Below are positions 37,174 to 49,895 of a stretch of DNA of 64,000 bases, piece by piece. The translations under genes were made by a program, and so were the position numbers. The notes beneath the pieces were generated by a model. That model was not told the origin of the DNA, did not search any database, and saw only the letters and a list, made by a program, of their open reading frames with translations. Positions within the stretch are counted from its first letter, which is position 1, and each line of letters opens with the position of its first letter. Origin of the DNA: Mangifera indica (lineage: Eukaryota; Streptophyta; Magnoliopsida; Sapindales; Anacardiaceae); contig NC_058151.1 in assembly GCF_011075055.1 (NCBI RefSeq), positions 11,785,800-11,849,799 of the forward strand, read 5' to 3'.

Positions 37174-38372
37174 TCATCCCGTCATGTTTTGATTTGTTGG
37201 GGGCACCATACCAGTCTGATACATCTGCATATTCTGACTCCTTAAAACATTTCCATGCCATCCTACAAAAACATATGATTATTTTTCAAGGGCTCCGAAA
37301 ATTTCCTGGAAAATGAAGTTATTGAAATGAGTCTCCTCTCTATGTTTAAATTGATAGGTTATGTGTTTGTTGTTGATTCCTGATTAGCTTCGAGTCCTTT
37401 TCCAATATTAACTACATTAATAAACCTTAAGCCTTTACATGCCCTTACCCAGGTTATAGATTGGTGATTATTGCATATACAAGGCACTGCCATCAGCGAT
37501 ATTTCTCGAGTTATGATTTAGAATATTTACCTATTGAAGTATCAAGTCCTCGGTTCTGAAGTTCCCTATACTCCTGACATAAAGCACAGTATTCACAAAG
37601 ACAATGAGTGATCAAATCCGGGGCAGGAGACTCAATCAGGTCATATCTGCTTCGAAGCCTTGTGTGATAAGTGAATGACAAGAAACATGGACATCCGACT
37701 AGACACGCAATTGCTCCCTAAATCAACCCACTAGTTGCACAGGCTGTATCAAGAACAAGGGGGAGGAAAACAATTAGGCATCATATAATTGCAGAATATT
37801 AAGATTTATAGCTGTGGGATAAGTAATAACATGTGTTGCCACTGTCAACAATCTCTGCAACTTGCCCGAATGTCAAGCAAGGGATGCAAAATGTCACAAA
37901 AGCTGAAAACACATGAAAATAAAACAATTGATCAATGTTATCTTCACACATATCTATTAAAAAAGGATAAAAATGCTACACCGTTCACAGGATCGTCAAA
38001 GCAATCAAATAATCCAGTCGTCCAAGCAACTGTGTTTGCTTTGGCAACATAAATACTTGTTTGCTGGACAGGCACATATTGTGGTACAGGTTGTGGATTT
38101 GATTGAAAATGGTAGTTGCTCGGAATTGGCTGCATTGGGTATTGACTTGGCTGATGAGCCATGGAAGGCGGATTTGTGAACTGATTTGGTACAGGGTATG
38201 TAACCTGAATCAGATTGCTCGGTCGGATCTGAGGAGGGGACTGCATAGATTGCATAAAGCCAAGTGAAACTGTCTGTGGGTTTGCTATCTGAGAGCGAGA
38301 TACATGGTGATCAATATTCCGAGAATCAGAAGAACTGAAAGAAGGAGCTGAAGCTGCTTCAGAATGTGCCAT
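37174..38372 (-). pseudogene. PLAC8 / PCR-CNR family gene with an in-frame TAG
   Basis: Minus-strand exons: 37982-38372, 37831-37902, 37531-37743 and 37174-37262, all GT-AG and phase-consistent (765 nt, 255 codons). The protein has a Pro/Gln-rich N-terminus, then the PLAC8 domain: [44 protein letters not shown] (membrane segment) and [19 protein letters not shown], then a short tail WHGNVLRSQNM. Plant members (PCR, CNR/FW2.2-like) are small membrane proteins tied to metal transport or organ size. Codon 163 (37718-37720) is TAG where the family has Tyr or similar, inside the segment before GAIAC. A later acceptor at 37717 removes the stop but only joins in frame with a weak alternative donor and a deletion of about 14 residues. 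The usual CC of the first Cys motif is also replaced by AF. Start chosen at 38372 (AAAATGGC context); in-frame ATGs at 38378 and 38396 also exist. Confidence 0.75.
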
Positions 38373-38569
38373 TTTCATGAGGATACTGAACCACAAAGAT
38401 CATCCTTTTCAGGAATTCTTGATGATCAGTTGAAAAGTTGGCCATTTAACGCTCAAAACAAAGTGCTTCTCTTGTTTTTTCCTACCTAGCCGGCGATGCC
38501 TTCCATGTCAAGAATGCCATCGGGATCTTTCCTGGAAATTGGCAACTCCCATAAAGATCCTCCAACATC

Positions 38570-38932
38570 TTAATTGTTTAATTTGTAGCCTTTGAAGGCA
38601 TGAGCAGTACTGATACCCAAGCGAAGGAATTTAGGCTGCAGAAGCAACAAACCCACTATTGTCCCCAGAACAATGACAAGTGCTATCAAACATATTGCCA
38701 TTTTGTTTCTTTTGGCAAAATCTTGCACTTTATCAAACTCCCTGTGGCTAACACTGCCCACCACGGCCGCAGTGGCAGTGGCTGTATTAGCTCTACTGTC
38801 ATGTGTTCTAGGAGTCAGAAATTCTTGTACTGTATCATCATCTCTGGGGCTAACACTGCCAGAGGCAGTGGACGAGGTAGAGGCAGAGAAAGGGGAAGCT
38901 GTGCCGGCATTCGATATGGGAGAGCTCATCAC
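38570..38932 (-). CDS. Hypothetical 120-aa protein with one membrane span
   Basis: I do not recognise this family. The N-terminal 75 residues are Ser/Thr/Ala-rich. There is an internal repeat GSVSPRDDDTVQEF / GSVSHREFDKVQDF about 35 residues apart. Then comes a strong hydrophobic segment (MAICLIALVIVLGTIVGLLL, residues about 81-100) after basic AKRNK, and a short tail ending KGYKLNN. The layout suggests a single-pass or nearly tail-anchored membrane protein. It lies about 200 bases upstream of the PLAC8-like gene on the same strand; it could be a separate gene or a missed exon of another. The opposite strand is also open for 111 codons, but its composition is less protein-like. Confidence 0.5.
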   Translation of the reverse strand: MMSSPISNAGTASPFSASTSSTASGSVSPRDDDTVQEFLTPRTHDSRANTATATAAVVGSVSHREFDKVQDFAKRNKMAICLIALVIVLGTIVGLLLLQPKFLRLGISTAHAFKGYKLNN

Positions 38933-40224
38933 TGATCTGGGCTGAGCTGATCTTCAAAGATGAATGTGCAAATTAATTGTCTAAATTGATGCTGAATTTT
39001 TTATGTTTAAAAGGAGCAAGCATTTGAAACGTTCATAACAAATTTAGCCTTCTTACTAGTTCCTCATATCAAGCCTGAAAGGTGGCCATTGGAGTGATGG
39101 CTCATCAGGGCATCAGGATTAATTCTGTCCACTAATACTTAGCTTTTAGTACTGTTTCAACAAGCTTAAATTCAGCTGTGATTAAGAGCATAAATAGTTT
39201 TATAATAACAGAATGTGTGTAAAAATAACAGGCCTTCCCATAGAGTAATGCATATTGTATTTGTACGTTGATGTTGCCCACTTTTTTCAAATAGCTTTAT
39301 AATTTCAAGCCTCACGTATGCTAAATTTTACTAGTGTTGTTTACGCTTAAATGATGTAACAATATAATACTATTTGTCTCCACAACAGTAGGTTGTATCA
39401 GGCTCATTTCGGTGCAATCCATTGTGTCTAGGGATTGGCCTACTAACAGGGCAAGACTAGTAACATAATGCATATAGAGTCTTTGGATTGTGCCTTTGGA
39501 AACCCTTAATGAGTCTATCCACGCATTTTTATAGGGTAGGTCATATGTTTTGTAGGTTTGTTTACTAAATTATAATTTTTAAAGGATCGAATTAGATTAA
39601 CCTATTGGCCTTGCTTTAAGACCCCCAACCCCCAACATAATCTGCATAATCCAAAATGCTAACAGGATCTGCAATTTTATAAATTATAGCAACAATGGGG
39701 TCTAAGCTAGGTCATGGCGTACCAAGCCCCATGCCATTTCAAAATACTTTCTCAAAATGTTAATCAAACCCCTTTCCCAAAGGTTGACAGCAAAATCGAA
39801 TTATAAGTTGATTGAAATTATTGTTCAAAAATGTTAATTATATTCCATATTATATATTAAATACATTGACAAAAATGTCATTTGATCGATAAACTAATCT
39901 CTGATTTTGAGGATAGGAAAATAAAATTTTCAAATTCAAAGGGAGCGAAAGCAGTGTTTCAAAGTTTAGGCGCGACATAGTGATTCGGCCTATTTGAAAA
40001 CATTTGCCAATCCCAGCAATGAAACGACAGCGTCCTTTTTAAAGGTAAAACGGTGCGTTTTATACAAAATTTGAAGGAAAATTTTACTCGAGTTCCAGAA
40101 AGCCCTAAAGTCCTCTCCTGCTTCATGTTTGAGTCGAGTTGAGTTAATGTACAAAACCCAAACGCTCTTTTAGCAACCAGTAAGCAGTAAACTCTCTACT
40201 TGTTTCGTAAAACGAAGAGAGAAG
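38933..40224. other. Intergenic region upstream of CCT6
   Basis: About 1.3 kb with no ORF of note. It should contain the promoters of the 120-aa protein (minus) and CCT6 (plus), which are divergent. No clear TATA box was seen near the CCT6 start, as expected for a housekeeping gene. Confidence 0.6.
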
Positions 40225-43200
40225 ATGTCGCTTCGAGTGCTGAATCCAAACGCAGAAGTACTGAACAAATCAGCAGCACTTCACATGAACATTAACGCCG
40301 CCAAGGGCCTTCAAGATGTTCTCAAGACCAACCTAGGTCCCAAAGGCACAATCAAAATGTATGGTTTTTGTTTTTTTTTTTTTTCAGTTTCATTGTGAAT
40401 GTATTTTGTTTCATTTTCTCTCGTTTTCTAGGCTTGTTGGTGGAGCCGGAGACATCAAGCTCACCAAGGATGGTAATACTCTCTTGAAAGAAATGGTTAG
40501 TTTTCCTCTTCTAAAATCCTAGATCTTTACTCTGTTTTTTTAGGTTTTGGGATCTGGAAGTTGAATCATTTTGTGGGTTTTACTGTTGGTTATGTATGGA
40601 ATGACTAGGTTAATAAAGTAGCAAAGAAGCATTGCACATTCTAAATGCAGATAATTTCTTTTATATAGAAACTAATATAAACATGACTTGTAATGTATAT
40701 GATTTGGTATTGAATTGGGATGGGGAACTTGTCTTTGAACCTTGGATGCCGGATCAATACCAGTATGCTTTTGCTCCTACTGATTTTACATTTTGTTGGC
40801 AAAGCTTACAGATAGAATTTTTTGTTGAAATGCTTGCAGCAAATTCAAAACCCAACAGCTATCATGATTGCAAGGACAGCTGTTGCTCAAGATGATATAA
40901 GTGGAGATGGCACAACTTCTACAGTTATTTTTATTGGCGAGCTGATGAAACAATCAGAGCGCTACATTGATGAAGGTTTGTAGTTGTAGACTCTATCAGA
41001 TTAGACAGGTTCTCTTTTTTTTTTTTTTTGGTAGCAGACACATGGTTCACTGTTGTTTTATCTCGTTTCAGAATAAATGATATTTTGGCTCCATTTATTT
41101 TATCCTGGTGATGGGTTTATAAAATGTTTTTTTCACTTCAACTTCTTGAATTAGTGTTTCTCAGAGTTGGTTTAGTTATGGATTTCTGTGACACGGAATC
41201 TCTTCTTTTAAATTCAAGTTTTACTGGTTCTAATGGAAAATGTGTGATTTGTTTGGTTGCAATGCTGGGCACCTTGTTCTTATAAAACCAGTAACAAGCC
41301 ATTTGTTTCTGTGTTGCATGTCTTTTTATTTTGATAGAACATAGCATTCTAGCAGTCATATTTTTTGGGGCTCAAAATATAAGTTAGGAATGTGCAGTGC
41401 TATCATAATCCTCTGCATGGGACTCATGTCTTTTTTAGGTATGCATCCACGTGTTTTGGTTGATGGTTTTGAGATTGCCAAAAGAGCGACTCTCCAGTTT
41501 CTTGAAAAGTTCAAGACTCCTGTTGTGATGGGTGATGAACCTGATAAAGAGATTCTGAAAATGGTTGCAAGAACAACACTAAGAACAAAGGTATTATTTG
41601 TTTCTTTTTCCTTTTCTATATCTGATTTAGTTTTCTCTTATTTGTGGTTTAGTTCTTACTTTATTTTCTTCTCTACAGCTATACGAAGCATTGGCAGACC
41701 AGTTGACTGACATAGTTGCTAATGCGGTTAGTGTGCCTAACATATTACAATTGCCTTTTAAAGCATCTTTTGCTAGTCAGCTAGCACTGTATTTTACAGT
41801 CAAGGGCAAACCTTTTGTATAATAGACTGGTTGAATATGGCAGGTTCTCTGCATTCGGAAGCCTGAAGAAGCAATTGATCTTTTTATGGTGGAAATAATG
41901 CACATGCGCCATAAGTTTGATGTGGACACACGCCTTGTATGATGTTCTTTCTTTTTTTATTTTTTTATATGCATTAATTTTTTTCCTGCTTCTTTACTCG
42001 GTTCTTCATGCTTGTTTTTATTTTGAAAATTTTATTTTAGGATTCTTTTATGTATACTGCCCTCTCCTAAAATCTTAATGAATTATATTTCATTTTAACA
42101 AAATATTGTGGTAAATGTCTATGTGGTTGTAATATGGAGTAACAATTGTGGTTACTATTTAGTCATGCCCGCTTTCACTTTGCCGTTTTGATGTTATTGG
42201 TGCTTAAAGACCTAAGAGACAATTCATTACAGTTATGTTTATTTTGGAGGCTGTTTGTTTGTGGATATCTCAGGGCTTTCAAAATATAAGTAATCATTTT
42301 GAATGTTTGACTCAAATTAGATTCCTTTTTTTTAGCATTCTAATTAAACCTACCTGTTCATAGTCCTTATAATAAAATTTCTTTCCTTTTTCATTCTCCT
42401 CTCCCTTGTGCTCTCTTTACAGATCATTGTTCCTCAATTTGGCTATGTTGTTTTCAGGTAGAGGGTCTTGTTCTTGATCATGGTTCTAGACATCCAGATA
42501 TGAAGCGGCGAGCAGAGAACTGTTACATCTTAACATGCAACGTGTCATTGGAATATGATAAAAGGTACACATCTAGGAAGTATACTCCTTTTTTTGTCAG
42601 CGTACTTAGCTTTACATTGAGGTTTACATATTTATGTCAACATTTATAGGCATACATTGAGGTTTACATGCAAATATGTATACATTTAGATGTTGTGTGC
42701 AAACATGCTAAAACTAATAATGTTCTATCCACAGTGAAATAAATGCAGGATTTTTCTACTCCAATGCAGAACAGAGAGAGGCAATGGTTGCGGCCGAAAG
42801 ACGTCAGGTTGATGAAAGAGTTCATAAGATTATTGAACTGAAAAATAAGGTACTGACTTCAAATGATTTTATTTGGGCAATGTGTTTGTGATGTTCTTGA
42901 GGCAGATATACTTGGCTTTACTGAAACATTCTGTCTGTTCATATGCAGGTTTGTTCAGGTAATGACAAAAACTTCATTGTTATCAATCAGAAGGGTATCG
43001 ATCCCCCATCACTAGACCTTCTTGCTAGAGCAGGGGTAAGTTATGGACTGTTAACTATGTCGTGGATTAATGGCTTTCCTTGTAAAAGAATAATCTGTTA
43101 TTTTAGATATTTATTCTGACCATATCCTTATTTTGTTTGCACTTTTCTAATTTATTGTGCAGATAATTGCCCTTAGAAGAGCAAAGAGAAGAAATATGGA

Positions 43201-44972
43201 GCGATTGGTATTAGCATGTGGAGGAGATGCTGTAAATTCTGTTGATGATTTAACTCCTGATTGTCTTGGTTGGGCTGGACTCGTATATGAGCATGTGCTA
43301 GGCGAAGAGAAGTATACATTTGTGGAACAAGTGAAAAATCCTTATTCTTGTACAATTTTAATTAAAGGTACTAGAAATTTGTTGATAATTCTAATTGAGT
43401 TAACTCATCAATATTTCTGATATCACACACATCATTTTATTTCCTTTTATGGCTATCTTATATTGTTTCTATCTTTAAAATGTGTAGGACCTAATGACCA
43501 CACAATTGCTCAAATTAAGGATGCTGTGCGTGATGGGTTGAGAGCAGTTAAAAATACCATTGAAGATGAAGCCATTGTTTTGGTAACTTATTCTTAATTG
43601 ATATTCTCTCAGAAATCTTATTAGTAGTTTTTGCATTAAAATTGTGATCTAGGATGCAGTATTTCTTTTCATCTGGTCAGATCTGTGAATTGTTTTTTAT
43701 TAAAATGGTAGGTTTTATGTTTACTTTCCTAAGATTTAATCAGATGAAAATTGATTCATTAACTCATAGTTAGCAAGGAAGAACTATGCTCATGCTAGGT
43801 TATAGAAAGGCTGAGCACTTTGCAGGAACTACAACTGTTTTTTTTATTTGGCTTGTGTTGTTAATTTTGCCAATGAAAATTGAAGATGTGCTGGCACATT
43901 TTTCTTAAGGAGCGGTTATTGTTCTCTTACTTACAGTCAATTTATTGCTTTGTTCAACCGATTACACTTATTTGAATAATTAAGAAATAGGCTGTCAATG
44001 CATGCTTATATAAGCTGTTAATAAAATATGGATTGCCTGCTGCCCATAAGCTTTAGCACAAGTGGTGAAAGAGTGGGATGGGTGGCATTGGACATATTTT
44101 AGGTGTTGATTATTAATTTTGCCTTCAAAAAATTAATAATGTTATTTGTGTACCTTTTTTTTTTTTTTGGGGTGAGTTACATTCCTGATTGTGGTTCAGG
44201 GGGCAGGAGCATTTGAAGTTGCAGCCAGACAATACCTAGTCAATGAAGTGAAAAAGACTGTTCAAGGGGTATATTTTGTTTAATCTCCTTGCATAAAAGA
44301 TTTGATTCAACAATGTTTGTCTCTTGAAATTTTGCTAATGTTTTCCAACTTGGAATAGCGTGCTCAATTGGGTGTTGAAGCTTTTGCCGATGCTCTTCTT
44401 GTTGTCCCTAAGACACTTGCTGAGAATGCTGGGCTTGACACTCAGGACGTGATCATTGCCCTCAAGGTATTCATACCTCTTTTGCTTGTAATGTACCTCT
44501 ACCTTTTAGAATTTTGAGCAAAAAATAAGATTTATCATGTTGTATATCTTTTGGACGTTTCTTCAGGCGGAGCATGACAGAGGGAATGTTGTGGGATTAA
44601 ACCAGCACTCAGGAGACCCTATTGACCCCCAGATGGAGGGCATCTGTGACAATTACTCTGTCAAGCGCCAAATTATAAACTCAGGGTACGCAAAAATATG
44701 TTTTAATGTCACTCCCATTGTGTTTTGCACTACTAGCCCTTTGTTCTATTCTACTATTTACCGCTTGATTATTGAAACTTGTAGTAGATTAACATTTTTA
44801 AGTTTTGTTTCAAGAAAGTGAGCCATAATAGTTTATTAATACTTCAGTTAATGGGTTTTTGTGGTTGAGCAACGAACTTGCTACTGTATTTTGCAGGCCT
44901 GTGATTGCATCTCAGTTGCTATTGGTGGATGAAGTAATTCGTGCTGGTCGAAATATGCGGAAGCCAAATTAG
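40225..44972 (+). CDS. CCT6: T-complex protein 1 subunit zeta (chaperonin CCT6)
   Basis: Fifteen exons: 40225-40358, 40432-40495, 40840-40975, 41439-41590, 41679-41726, 41844-41936, 42458-42564, 42735-42849, 42949-43035, 43163-43367, 43488-43582, 44200-44268, 44359-44466, 44567-44685, 44897-44972. They total 1608 nt, encoding 535 aa, the full length for plant CCT6. One of eight subunits of the cytosolic TRiC/CCT ring that folds actin, tubulin and other proteins with ATP. Visible marks are the TCP-1 signature [13 protein letters not shown] (residues about 33-45), [10 protein letters not shown], nucleotide-binding GDGTT at 88-92 and GAGAFEVA at 413-420, the zeta form of the usual GGGA motif. 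It ends [12 protein letters not shown]. All introns are GT-AG, no stop interrupts, and every family block is present, so the gene looks functional. Confidence 0.97.
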
Positions 44973-46552
44973 GTAGCTTCTTGATGTACTTAAGCATATA
45001 AATTTTGTCAAATGGAGGTTCTCTGGTAGTGTTCTATGGATAGTCAAGAACTGATAGAATGTGAAAGTGGGTGGTCATTTTGACGATTGTGAACACAGGC
45101 ATCCATTTAAAACTTTTTATTGAGAGAATCCCCATTTAGATGTTCAATTTCTTCATGAATTAAACTAATTTTGTGCGATCTAGTGATTAAGCCAGTTATC
45201 CATGAACTTGTCTTTTTATGTTTCATCTTGCAACTAAATATGTGTTAGTTGATGTGCCCCATACTGCAGCATGCAAAAAATGGAATTTGGAAGCCAAAAA
45301 AATAAAGTGTTTGGATGAATATGATTCATGAAATCATCCTGCGGCGTTGTCTTTTAAATGCTAGAGGATTTTTTTTTTCTCTTTTCATGGGGAAGTGCTA
45401 CTGTTAATTTTATCGATATTTTTTATTAAATTAAGGTTATATTTGAATTAAGTTAATTCAAGATCAAAAAATAAATTTAGTTTAATGAATTTAGTTCAAA
45501 CAAATTTGAACTTCAATTTGAGGGATATTTAACCTGTTAAACTTACAAACTTAATATAAATTGACTAAAATAAAATTGTTTTGATATATATTCAATATAT
45601 ATTCATCAAGATAATATCGTTTTGTTTAACTACAGCATAAAATCAAACACAAAGCTCAGTTTTGCTTAAACTTGAATTGAGTATGAACAACTTTAAGTTC
45701 ATTTGTTTAAGTTTGGTTCGCTCCAAATCCCTCTCTCCTTCTAGAAATTGCCTCAGTGACTAATGTTATCAAGAAACCAATATAGAATTTTTTGGTTCCT
45801 GCTAAAAAGAAAAGAAGGATGGCAACGTTTTTCAATGGCATGAGATTACTGGCTTGAATAATAAGAAAACGAATTCAAGCCGAGTCACATACACTACTGT
45901 CCATTGCTAGTTTTATTGTGACAGTTGTTATGCCAGAATTAGTCTTGATTTATATGGTGCAAAGAATATAGGTCTAAACAAATTGTGTATTATGCATCAA
46001 GGTATTTGTCCCCAATAAAAAGAAAATAAGTTTCACAAGCTCCATTGAAAACAAGATCATTTTTTCCACCAACCACCTCCAACCATGCTCCACAAATGCC
46101 AAAATAGAACCAAAAAAGTTCCTACAGAAGTGTAGAAGTGTAGCTTGTACATGTAGGAGGAGAAGAACCTCACACAGCAGATGCTCCACTGTGGGAATTC
46201 CATACACTAGGGGGTTGCGTATAGTTCAAAGTAAAATAATATTTTAATATTATTATATTACATCTAACTAAACATAATAATAATTTACAGTAAAAGTATA
46301 TACACAAACAACGATATGTCATCATATAATCGGATATTGTTTTATCTTTAATTTTCAATTATCCAATTACATAATGATACATCGTTGTTTATGTATAAAA
46401 TTGTGCATATAACACTACTCAATAATTTATATCTAGTAATTTTTTAGATAATATATTTTTGTGGTAATCTTTCATTTTTTATAATAAAAGATTATCCAAA
46501 CCCAACGCACCCTAAATGTTGTCTTAATTGGCTGCAATCAATGAAGTCGAGC
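44973..46552. other. Intergenic region between the convergent CCT6 and CMC1 genes
   Basis: Contains both 3' UTRs, a block of TTGAATT/AATTCAA-rich decayed repeat (about 45430-45720), and a clear palindromic MITE (46286-46425). No ORF of note. Confidence 0.7.
46286..46425. repeat. AT-rich palindromic MITE, best-preserved copy
   Basis: The left half (TATACACAAACAACGATATG, then TCATCATATAATCGGATATTG) and the reverse of the right half (TACATAAACAACGATGTATC, then ATTATGTAATTGGATAATTG) form a long imperfect hairpin around TTTAATTTTC. Related copies lie at 28320, 30935, 34600, 49025 and 49790. It lies about 130 bases beyond the CMC1 stop. Confidence 0.68.
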
Positions 46553-48799
46553 TTAGATTCTTGCAGCCTCCTTCCCATCCTGCTGAAGCATATATTCTCT
46601 TTTCATTTCTTCCAAGGCAGAATCATTAGTGCTGCAAAAACAAACCATGTAAGATACTTGAATATTCAGAACTCAATTGTTCAATCAGCTTAGTCTTTAA
46701 GATGATTATCATTTCTTAACTCTTATCTTGAACTTACGCAAGCCCACAATGTCAAGATTGAACTTCCCAACATTTCATCTTCTATTTTTGGGTTTCAATT
46801 TCTCTCAATAAGAGATTTATGAATGTGATAAAATCTCCACACCACAACCAACAAAGCCTCGTTTGAAATCGACATCCCCACACAACAGTTACAGCCAGTC
46901 ATAGATGTAACATCCTTTTTTTTTTCCCTCTTTTATCTGCTTTGTAAATCAACTGCACGAACAGGGTTAAGGCTGCTGTTCTGTTAATCAACCCTCCCTT
47001 ACTCTTATACATTAGTCCTATGTACCATTAATAAGATATGATTCATATTGTTGTACCAGTTGAGCTTTACGTGAACAAAGATAGCAATTATGCTGCCTCG
47101 GCAAAAACAAACAAATGCTAGAAACAACAATTTTGAGACAATAAAGAGATACAAAGTGTATTGAACTAAAGATAATTAGAGTGATTAAGTGCAAAAACAA
47201 AATGCTTCAACAAGTTCATTAGGTACCCAGTGAAAAGCGATAATAAAGAAACAATTATATGGAACTTGACAAAAAGGTGAAAATCAGTGCAAATGAATTG
47301 CCAAGTATTTATATTTATGGACTGGAACCAATCTCATACATAATCATCATTCCCCTATCATCTCTAAGCACATCTAATCATGTTAGATGAATAATGATAT
47401 ACTCAAGCAATACCAACCCTCGAAAGAAGCGCATTAATATACCAAATAAAAGCGCTCAGATTAATAATTAGTAGGTATAACATGTATATATACAATATAA
47501 GATGGCACAGGAGACGCAAAACCTTTTACATTTCACGCTAAAGGACCTGATGGTACAACAGTGACCAGGCACAGAATCTATGAACAAATAAAATATTTGC
47601 TCAGATGTTTAATAATCAAAACACATAGAGAACGAAATACATTTATGACCAATCTTGGTTAAAGTATCAAAATAATCATCATATAACACAATTTTCTCAG
47701 AAAAGAGGACTTCTCTTGGATACATTTTAGGATCCAAGAGTGAAACCTTCAATCACGGAAATACATTTCTATTTTATGTATAAAAGAAAAAATTACAAGT
47801 TCTGCTAGTCTGTGGCATAAATAGTTTGGAGATTATCCAAATGAAATCTATAAATATCTGAAGCTAATGTCAGCACAAAGTTGACCGAGAACATTTTCAT
47901 TGTTTCTAGAACTTTGACTAAATTTTCATACAAGCATTTCCTCGAAAATTCATAGGTTGACAGCAGAAACATTGCCTCATGGAACACCAAAACTCTGTGC
48001 CGGACATGCACAAGAGTCTTAAGGTCAGCCTTGTGGGCATTCACCATGCAAAAATGTACTGAAAATGCCAACATCCTTTTGACATTTCTTTAAATAATTT
48101 TTTAAAAAAAATCAAAATTCTCCCACAAACGAAAAAAGAATAACTGCATTTTGTGCTTGAAATGGAAAGCATTTTCAAGCATAATTGCCTTCTGCAAAGC
48201 ATCTTAAAGGTTTTATAGAAAAACACTTAATAGAAAAAAACCAATCAAGTGCTTATCTAGTCACTTTAAATACCTTATAAAAATGGATTTTTAGATGCCG
48301 TTCATCATCTAAATCATACCCTTGTCTATTTCAAAGCCAAAAAGTGCCCCTTACTCAGTTCTCTAATACTAATTCTGATAGCAGCAGCATTATCATATAG
48401 CTACAACCCAATAGATAATCTCATCCAAACAAATTCTTATAAATAAATAAATACATACTTGTTTCTCTGATAGAATAAAACTTACAATTGATGAAGGCAA
48501 TTGTTTAACTCTTTCGCCTGTTTGCGACACTGCCACACAATCGAAATCGTTTTTCCGATGGCACACTCAGCATACTTGGACGTGTAACGATCACATTCTT
48601 TTAATGCCTTCTGCTTCATTTTACTCCGTAAAGCTACCATTTTTATTCAAAAAAAGAAAAAAAAAAAGGCAGCAACCCATTATTGCATTTTTTTTCAGCA
48701 TAAACTTTGCGCAATCAAACAAAGTTTCAACGTATAAACAGTACCTTCTTCTACTTTCTTCTTCACGTGATTCTCGCGTGCTTCCTGAACGTATCCCAT
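46553..48799 (-). CDS. CMC1: Twin CX9C cytochrome c oxidase assembly protein, CMC1-like
   Basis: Three minus-strand exons, 48745-48799, 48486-48633 and 46553-46631 (282 nt, 93 aa), with GT-AG junctions; the second intron is 1.85 kb. The protein begins MGYVQEARENHVKKKVEEAL and has two CX9C motifs, Cys32-Cys42 (ECDRYTSKYAEC) and Cys54-Cys64 (QCRKQAKELNNC), the coiled-coil-helix-coiled-coil-helix fold. It ends LHQFTNDSALEEMKREYMLQ and a short tail. Such proteins are imported into the mitochondrial intermembrane space by Mia40, which forms the two disulfides. CMC1 handles copper delivery and Cox1 stability in complex IV assembly (family knowledge). It has no cleavable targeting peptide, as expected. 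Too small per exon to show as one long frame. Confidence 0.93.
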
Positions 48800-49024
48800 T
48801 CGACGAAGCTTCTCTGATAAAGTGATGTTTGTTTTGCCCCTTGCTCGGATTGTAGCAGCCGCGAGTCCTCGACGGGGAGGGAGATGTGAAGGTTAATTTA
48901 TTTATTGGGCTTTGTAAAAAGCCCGATTGAAAATGTAGATTGGGCCTATTAAGCCCGGTTTAATAACCCGAGAGATGATGGGCTAAGCCCAACAATCTCC
49001 AGTTTAGGGTTGTTGTAATTTAAT

Positions 49025-49195
49025 AAACGAGTAATATTATACGTATATATTTTTTATATATAATTTAGGTATACAGATGATATATCATTATATAATTAGG
49101 TATTACTTTATTTTTAATTTAAAATTATTCAATTATATGATAAACATCATCTAGTATACCCAAGTTGTATAACAAAAGTATATATGCATTAGTTT
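49025..49195. repeat. AT-rich palindromic MITE copy
   Basis: TATATCATTATATAATTAGG on the left mirrors the reverse of CAATTATATGATAAACATC on the right. Same family as 46286-46425, more decayed. Confidence 0.5.
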
Positions 49196-49789
49196 TATAT
49201 TGAATAATTTATTTTTATAAAGAATTTTAAAAGGAAGTTTTTATAGTTTTTAGGATTGAAAGACTGTTTTTAGAAGAGTCAATTGAATTTGTTTTGTTAT
49301 CGAGTCTTCTGTTCAAGCCTCAGTTGGTTTAGAAAGGTAATCATTTCTAGAGTTGGACTTAACCAAATTTGTTTGTTCTCGAATGTTATGTTAGTTTGAT
49401 TGGAATTTGTTTGAGTCAAATTCAAATTGAAGTTAAGTTAAGAGGGTCAATTCATATTTAAAATTGAGTCAAACTTGAGTTAAAAAGAGTTTAATTTGGT
49501 CTGACTCGTTGATTGGATGAATAATTTGATATGGTTCAGATTTGACTTGAGTTCAATTCAATTTATGTCAACTATTATCAAAATGACTTCATTTTGCTTA
49601 TTATTGGATGAGCCACAACATTTTGTTAATAAATCACATATTTGAATCATGAATTTAAATCGAACTTCAAACTTCAAACTTAGAGACTAGACAAACTCGA
49701 GCTACTCTTGCATTTGACTCAACTCGATTCGTATAAAAAAAGACTTTCAATCATCTCTCATTTTAACAACTTTTATATCGATAATTTAA

Positions 49790-49895
49790 TAATAAAACTA
49801 TATACGCAACTTTATGTATATATATATATATATAAAACGATGTGTCACTATATAATTAGGTATTATTTTATATTTAATTTTTAATTATTCAAATT
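49790..49895. repeat. Partial AT-rich palindromic MITE copy
   Basis: The left arm only: ACGATGTGTCACTATATAAT, then TAGGTATTATTTTATATTTAA. The right arm is missing or unrecognisable. Confidence 0.45.

Noticed and set aside
37086..37316. 76-codon plus-strand open frame
   Set aside because: It is the shadow of the last PLAC8 exon on the opposite strand (37174-37262).
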